Shown: piece after piece, positions 59,999-64,000 of the stretch | Layout of the letters: the number at the start of each line of letters is the position of its first letter | Position numbering within the stretch: the first letter of the stretch is position 1 | The notes under the pieces: model-generated | The model's input: the letters and a program-made list of their open reading frames with translations, nothing else | Databases searched by the model: none | Told to the model about the DNA's origin: nothing | Assembly (NCBI RefSeq): GCF_018449605.1 | Contig: NZ_JAAVUW010000007.1 | Span: 62,001-126,000, forward strand | Source of the DNA: Luteibacter sp. dw_328 | GTDB taxonomy: Bacteria > Pseudomonadota > Gammaproteobacteria > Xanthomonadales > Rhodanobacteraceae | Length of the DNA stretch: 64,000 nucleotides | Direction of reading: 5' to 3' | Position numbers and translations under genes: made by a program

Positions 59999-60110
59999 TT
60001 TCACTCCACGAGTCTTGTTCGGGCGCATCGCCACGCGATGCGCCATGGGGGCGGCTTGCCTGAATCCATCGTTTTCCCACTCATTCGCAACGTTCGACGG
60101 GGGTTACAAC

Positions 60111-61469
60111 GTGGCACGACACGACAATCCGGCACACCGGAAGAAACTCGGCGCGATCATCGGTCTCGCCGCCCTGGGCATCACGCAGACTTCCTTTGCC
60201 GCCGATGACAATAGCCTCACCTGGAGCGGCATCACGCTCTACGGCACGGTGGACATTGGCGTGGCTCACCAGAACCACGGTGCGCCACTCAGCCAGGACA
60301 TGTATACGGGCCTGGCGTACATGGTCACCAAGAACAGCAACCACGCGATCACCTCAGTGGCGCCGAACGGACTGAGTCAGTCGAAGCTGGGTTTGAGGGG
60401 CGATGTTCCGGTGGCCGACGACCTTCGTTTCGTCTTCAACCTGGAGTCGGGCTTCAATCCCGAGTCTGGAAAGCTCTCCGACGCGCTGGCCGCTCTGGTC
60501 CATAACAACGGCAAGTCGGCGGATGTGCAGACGACGGGCGCCGATGGCTCCCGCGCGGGGCAGTTGTTCAACGGTCCGGCATTCGCAGGACTAGCCTCGC
60601 CGACCTTCGGCACGCTCACGGTTGGCCGTCATAACACCTTCCTGACGGATGTCGTGACGAAGTTCGACCCGCTGACCGTTTCCTACGCCTTCTCCGTGCT
60701 GGGTGCTTCGGGCACGACGGCGGGTGGCGGCAACACCCAGGACGTGCGGCTGGACGATTCCTTGAAGTACACCTACACATGGCAGAACCTGCACGCGGGC
60801 GCGCTGTATCAGTTCGGGCATAACGACACGAGCCCGGGTAGGGCACTTCAGCTGGATGCGGGTGGCGTGTTCGGGGCCTTAGCCGTCGACGCCATCTATG
60901 CCTCGAAGAAACAGGCGTTGCTTGCATCATCGCTGTCGGCCGCTCAGATGGCGACGCCGGGTGTGCCACACGACTCGTTGGCGGCGACCGTTTCGGATAA
61001 CCACTCCTATGGGCTGACCGCCGCGTACCGGCCGGGAGGCTGGTGGAATGTCATGGGCGGGTTCGAACGAATCACCTACGAGAATCCGTCGTCGCCGTTG
61101 GCTGCCGGCTTCAGTTCGCTGGGCGGCTACTTCATCAGCTTCGTGAACAACAATGCCTATCCGCATGAGAAGGTGTTGAAGGTGTCCTGGGTCGGCTCGA
61201 ACATGCGCCTCACTGATGCGCTCACGCTGACGGGCGCCTGGTACCACTACGACCAGGACAGCTTTGACGGCAAGGGCTGTTCCAATCGTTCCGCGAGTAC
61301 GTGCAGCGGCACACTCAACGCGGTGTCCGCCGTCCTCGACTACCGGTTCGACAAACGATTCGACGTGTACGCGGGCGCGATGTATTCGCATGTCGAGGAC
61401 GGCCTGGCGAACGGCTATCTCTTTACGTCCGCGGTCAATGTCATGACCGGCGTGCGCGTGCAGTTCTGA
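60111..61469 (+). CDS. Gram-negative porin
   Basis: A 452-aa outer-membrane porin. GTG 60111 is preceded by GGGGG; a longer reading from 60015 has no signal peptide at its start. Signal peptide LGAIIGLAALGITQTSFAA, then SLTWSGITLYGTVDIGVAHQ, a typical first strand of proteobacterial general porins, QSKLGLRGDVPV, and a terminal Phe (GVRVQF). It follows the MFS gene by 112 nt and probably admits the operon's substrate. Confidence 0.9.
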   Translation: MARHDNPAHRKKLGAIIGLAALGITQTSFAADDNSLTWSGITLYGTVDIGVAHQNHGAPLSQDMYTGLAYMVTKNSNHAITSVAPNGLSQSKLGLRGDVPVADDLRFVFNLESGFNPESGKLSDALAALVHNNGKSADVQTTGADGSRAGQLFNGPAFAGLASPTFGTLTVGRHNTFLTDVVTKFDPLTVSYAFSVLGASGTTAGGGNTQDVRLDDSLKYTYTWQNLHAGALYQFGHNDTSPGRALQLDAGGVFGALAVDAIYASKKQALLASSLSAAQMATPGVPHDSLAATVSDNHSYGLTAAYRPGGWWNVMGGFERITYENPSSPLAAGFSSLGGYFISFVNNNAYPHEKVLKVSWVGSNMRLTDALTLTGAWYHYDQDSFDGKGCSNRSASTCSGTLNAVSAVLDYRFDKRFDVYAGAMYSHVEDGLANGYLFTSAVNVMTGVRVQF

Positions 61470-61494
61470 TTCACCTCACTGGAAGGGAGCGACC

Positions 61495-62679
61495 ATGAAG
61501 AAGCTTTTCTTGTCGGGCGTGGCTGCCTTGCTTGGCCTGGCCACGCAAGTTCACGCGCAATCGCTGGGCGAATTCCGCTTCACGCCGAACGCGGCTATCT
61601 CGGGATTCAACACGCAGCATCTGAACAACGTCACACCCGAGGCGTGCGCGACGACATGTCGCGATGTCGACCACGGTGCGTGGTGTGTCTCGTTCGACTA
61701 TTACCGGGCGTCCGGCCAGTGCGACCTGAGCAACAAGCGGGCAGCGGATGTAGGTGGACTGAAAACGGACTATGCCGGCAATCCGTATGACCACTACAGC
61801 CTTTCTCCAGCGGTCAACGCACCCGATCCCATCCCCGGCAAACGGCACGTGCTCGTTATCGGGATCGACGGTCTCAGGGGCGATGCCGTGCGCTGTACGG
61901 GCTGCGCGAATCCGCCTTCGCTCAACGCGCTGATCGATGGCGGAGCCTTCCACAGCGACATGCTGGCCGGCGGGCCTCAAGTGACGCTGAGTGGCCCGGG
62001 CTGGGCAAGCAACTTCACGGGGTACTGGGCCGCGGACCACGGAGTTACGTCGAACGACATCTCCCAGGTGTTGAAGAAGCCCCACGTGTTCGACCTGATC
62101 AAGAAAGTTTATCCGGACGCGACGACAGCCGTGGTCGCCGATTGGGCCAACCTTACCCAGGGCCTGATGCCGACGGGTGCTGACTTCGTCTCGCGTAACG
62201 ATGCCAAGAACTCGCAACAGGCGACGGACGTGGTTAAGGAATGGCTGAGCTGGGATAACGCCCCGACGGCGATCTTTTACTATCTGCACAATGTGGACAT
62301 CCACACCTGCTGCTACGACCCACTCAACGCCGTGTATCAGCAGAAGATCCTCGACGAGGACGCGCAGATCGCACAGGTGCTCGATGCGCTTGTCCACCGG
62401 CCGGATTATGCGAATGAGGACTGGCTGATCGTGGTGGCCTCGGACCACGGTGGGCTCAACGATAACCACGGCGGGCAGAGCGCCTCGGAGCGGGATGCGC
62501 TGTTCATACTCAACAATACGTATGGGAAGCCCGCGGCGGTTCCTTATTGCCATGGCGACCTCACCAGCTATCCGCTGACCCAGATCGATGGAGTGACGCC
62601 GCATGTGCTCGACTTCCTGGGGATTGCGAACCCGACGGCAGGGAGGAAGCTGCCGGTTTGCGGAGTGAGCTCGCAATAG
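61495..62679 (+). CDS. PAN-domain alkaline-phosphatase-superfamily phosphoesterase
   Basis: A 394-aa exported protein. After the signal peptide (to ~residue 21), residues ~30-102 form a PAN/Apple-like domain with Cys51, Cys55, Cys64 and Cys76. The catalytic domain has VIGIDGLRGD (metal Asp125), VTLSGPGWASNFTG where Thr164 or Ser166 would be the nucleophile, and VASDHGG as a second metal site. This fits type I phosphodiesterase/NPP or phosphonoacetate-hydrolase-like enzymes. It may release phosphate or phosphonate outside the cytoplasm for this operon (inference). Confidence 0.82.
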   Translation: MKKLFLSGVAALLGLATQVHAQSLGEFRFTPNAAISGFNTQHLNNVTPEACATTCRDVDHGAWCVSFDYYRASGQCDLSNKRAADVGGLKTDYAGNPYDHYSLSPAVNAPDPIPGKRHVLVIGIDGLRGDAVRCTGCANPPSLNALIDGGAFHSDMLAGGPQVTLSGPGWASNFTGYWAADHGVTSNDISQVLKKPHVFDLIKKVYPDATTAVVADWANLTQGLMPTGADFVSRNDAKNSQQATDVVKEWLSWDNAPTAIFYYLHNVDIHTCCYDPLNAVYQQKILDEDAQIAQVLDALVHRPDYANEDWLIVVASDHGGLNDNHGGQSASERDALFILNNTYGKPAAVPYCHGDLTSYPLTQIDGVTPHVLDFLGIANPTAGRKLPVCGVSSQ

Positions 62680-62682
62680 GCC

Positions 62683-63066
62683 TCAGTGCGCCAGTGTTTG
62701 CACGACGCTACAGGTGGCGACGGTTTTCTGTGCACAGGCGGCCAGCATGCTGCGCAGATCCCCCGCCATCTCCGCCAGCGCCTTCTGCTTCGCCTCGATC
62801 TGTTCAAGGTGCGTCTGGACGATCACGTCGACTGCCGCGCACGAATCGTCTCGCCTGGCACTCAGGCCGAGCAGGCTCCGGGTCTCCTCGAGACTGAAAC
62901 CCAGATGCCGACACCGCATGATGAAGTCCAGACGCGCCACGTCGTCGGCGCCGTACTGGCGATACGTTCCCAGCCGGGGCGGCTCGGGAAGCAGAGCGAT
63001 CCGTTCGTAGTACCGGATCGTCTCCAGGTTGCACCCGGTGGCGGCGGCCAGTTCGCTGATGCGCAT
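62683..63066 (-). CDS. MerR-family metal regulator, CadR/ZntR-type
   Basis: A 127-aa MerR protein with the N-terminal HTH (MRISELAAATGCNLETIRYY, GTYRQYGADDVARL) and three Cys (76, 111, 119) placed as in CadR-type Cd(II)/Pb(II)/Zn(II) sensors. It represses, then activates, the divergent exporter from a long-spacer promoter. A 17-residue C-terminal relic of a relative lies at 55428-55481. Confidence 0.9.
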   Translation of the reverse strand: MRISELAAATGCNLETIRYYERIALLPEPPRLGTYRQYGADDVARLDFIMRCRHLGFSLEETRSLLGLSARRDDSCAAVDVIVQTHLEQIEAKQKALAEMAGDLRSMLAACAQKTVATCSVVQTLAH

Positions 63067-63069
63067 GGG

Positions 63070-63100
63070 TTGACTCCGTAGTTACTACGGACCTCAGTCT
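63070..63100 (+). promoter_or_regulatory. MerR-type promoter of the metal exporter
   Basis: TTGACT (-35) is followed by 19 bp containing the perfect palindrome CCGTAG TTA CTACGG (63076-63090), then CAGTCT as a weak -10. The overlong spacer with an operator between -35 and -10 is the hallmark of MerR-activated promoters. Confidence 0.75.
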
Positions 63101-63127
63101 AAGCCCTTTCCTGGTGGAACTCCCTGC

Positions 63128-63757
63128 ATGGGTTGCTGTGATCACGATAACTGCGAGGCCCGCGCCCTGGCGGATACGTCGGCCCACCGCCGTGTGCTTT
63201 GGACCGTGCTGGTTATCAACCTGGTGATCTTCGGCGGCGAGTTCGGCGTCGGCTGGTTGGCTAATTCCAGTGCCGTGCAGGGCGACTCGCTGGACAGCCT
63301 GGGAGATGCCCTGGTCTACGGCATCAGTCTGCTGGTGGTCGGTCGTTCCCTGCGCGCTCGCGCGATGTCCGCGTTGACCAAGGGTGGGTTGCAGGTCGCC
63401 TTTGCGGCGGTGGTGATGGCCGAGGTGGTCTACCGGTTATCCCACGGGGTGCCACCCACCACGGGCCTAATGAGCCTGGCGTCGGCTGGCGCGCTCATGC
63501 TCAACGGCGCCTGCCTGGCCTTGCTGACACGCTATCGCGCGGACGACATCAACATGCGTTCGGTGTGGCAGTGTTCGCGAAACGATGTCATCGGGAATGC
63601 AGGGGTGCTGGTTACCAGCGGGCTGATCGCGTGGACCGGCTGGTGGTGGCTCGACCTGGTCTTCGGTGCGGCGTTGGCTGCGCTGTTTTTGCAGACAGGG
63701 TTGTCGGTGATTCGGGCGGCGGTGCCGTTGGTGCGAGGCCCCATCGCAGGTGTGTAG
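63128..63757 (+). CDS. Cation diffusion facilitator family metal exporter
   Basis: A 209-aa membrane protein with a metal-binding N terminus (MGCCDHDNC) and about six helices, including GDSLDSLGDALVYG whose Asp residues form the CDF transport site. The cytoplasmic C-terminal domain of longer CDF proteins is absent. It exports divalent metal (Cd/Zn/Co) and is divergent from its MerR regulator. Confidence 0.88.
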   Translation: MGCCDHDNCEARALADTSAHRRVLWTVLVINLVIFGGEFGVGWLANSSAVQGDSLDSLGDALVYGISLLVVGRSLRARAMSALTKGGLQVAFAAVVMAEVVYRLSHGVPPTTGLMSLASAGALMLNGACLALLTRYRADDINMRSVWQCSRNDVIGNAGVLVTSGLIAWTGWWWLDLVFGAALAALFLQTGLSVIRAAVPLVRGPIAGV

Positions 63758-63806
63758 CGGTACGGCGTAAGATTCCGCAACGCCACGAGAAGGAACTCCA
63801 CCGGAT

Positions 63807-64000
63807 ATGCGCCTGGGACTGATTGGATACATACGAATACTTGTCGCTGCGCTGGTGATCACGTCGCCACTGGTCATGGCCGCGTCACTCGATCCTGCGG
63901 CTCTGCCCGGTATCTGGAAAGGCAGCATCGGATGGCAACCTGTCGTCGCCTGCTTCAATCGCTCGGACACCCACGGGGCGGAGGGCAGCTACTACTACCT
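63807..64000 (+). CDS. Secreted protein, cut by the window edge
   Basis: From ATG 63807, with AAGGA upstream, 64 codons are visible and run off the edge. A signal peptide (ILVAALVITSPLVMAASL) is followed by DPAALPGIWKGSIGWQPVVAC. Function cannot be judged. Confidence 0.6.
   Translation, partial: MRLGLIGYIRILVAALVITSPLVMAASLDPAALPGIWKGSIGWQPVVACFNRSDTHGAEGSYYY

Noticed and set aside
61471-62676. A 401-codon open frame on the minus strand
   Set aside because: It lies wholly antisense to the PAN/alkaline-phosphatase-like gene, has Arg/Val/His-rich composition typical of shadow frames in high-GC DNA, and has no domain or ribosome site.

Overview
The window is chromosomal DNA of a high-GC gammaproteobacterium, most likely order Xanthomonadales (Rhodanobacteraceae such as Luteibacter or Dyella). 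The main evidence is a VirD4-type coupling protein followed by a peptidoglycan hydrolase with a C-terminal XVIPCD-like tail, the signature of the antibacterial Xanthomonadales type IV secretion system (X-T4SS). The genus is inference.

Region 1 (1-20.2 kb) is a defence island. A truncated vsr mismatch endonuclease gene diverges from a C5-cytosine methyltransferase (dcm). Downstream is a tightly overlapping three-gene operon: a P-loop ATPase with a Cys cluster, a 430-aa protein, and a 1692-aa protein ending in an FtsK-type DNA translocase. Its size and architecture recall the DptF/DptG/DptH (DndFGH) restriction module, but no phosphorothioation genes are present in the window; the linked modification gene is a cytosine methyltransferase. 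On the opposite strand lie a WYL-domain regulator, three different dynamin-like GTPases joined by 4-nt overlaps, and a GmrSD/SspE-like (DUF262 + DUF1524) nuclease. Divergent from the regulator are a one-helix microprotein, a zinc-ribbon protein and a GIY-YIG-like protein.

Region 2 (20.2-29.8 kb) holds a membrane-anchored hydrolase, two copies of a 147-bp structured repeat, virD4, a secreted peptidoglycan hydrolase effector flanked by two periplasmic immunity candidates, a PIN/NYN-like protein and a secreted protein of unknown family with a second, shortened copy at 48.2 kb.

Region 3 (29.8-36.5 kb) holds a redox operon (SnoaL-like protein, two near-duplicate F420-reductase-like proteins, an SDR) divergent from an HxlR regulator with two perfect inverted-repeat operators, a secreted GH18-like protein, and a relic of an Rhs toxin core next to likely orphan immunity genes.

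Region 4 (36.5-52.5 kb) holds a copper/silver efflux operon (copL-like, cusC, cusB, cusA, cusF), a string of small secreted proteins and accessory genes including one apparent frameshift, a HigBA-like toxin-antitoxin pair, a TlpA-like thioredoxin, a DUF416-like protein, and arsenic genes (arsR divergent from arsH-arsC).

Region 5 (52.5-64 kb) holds an M61 peptidase and a LysR regulator whose 3' ends are separated by a 969-bp insertion carrying yoeB-yefM and bounded by a 48-bp direct repeat. Next is a phosphonate operon (phnX, an iron-type alcohol dehydrogenase, an MFS transporter, a porin and a PAN-domain alkaline-phosphatase-superfamily enzyme), then a MerR/CadR regulator divergent from a CDF metal exporter, and a truncated secreted protein at the edge. 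I saw no tRNA, rRNA, CRISPR array, transposase or integrase gene.
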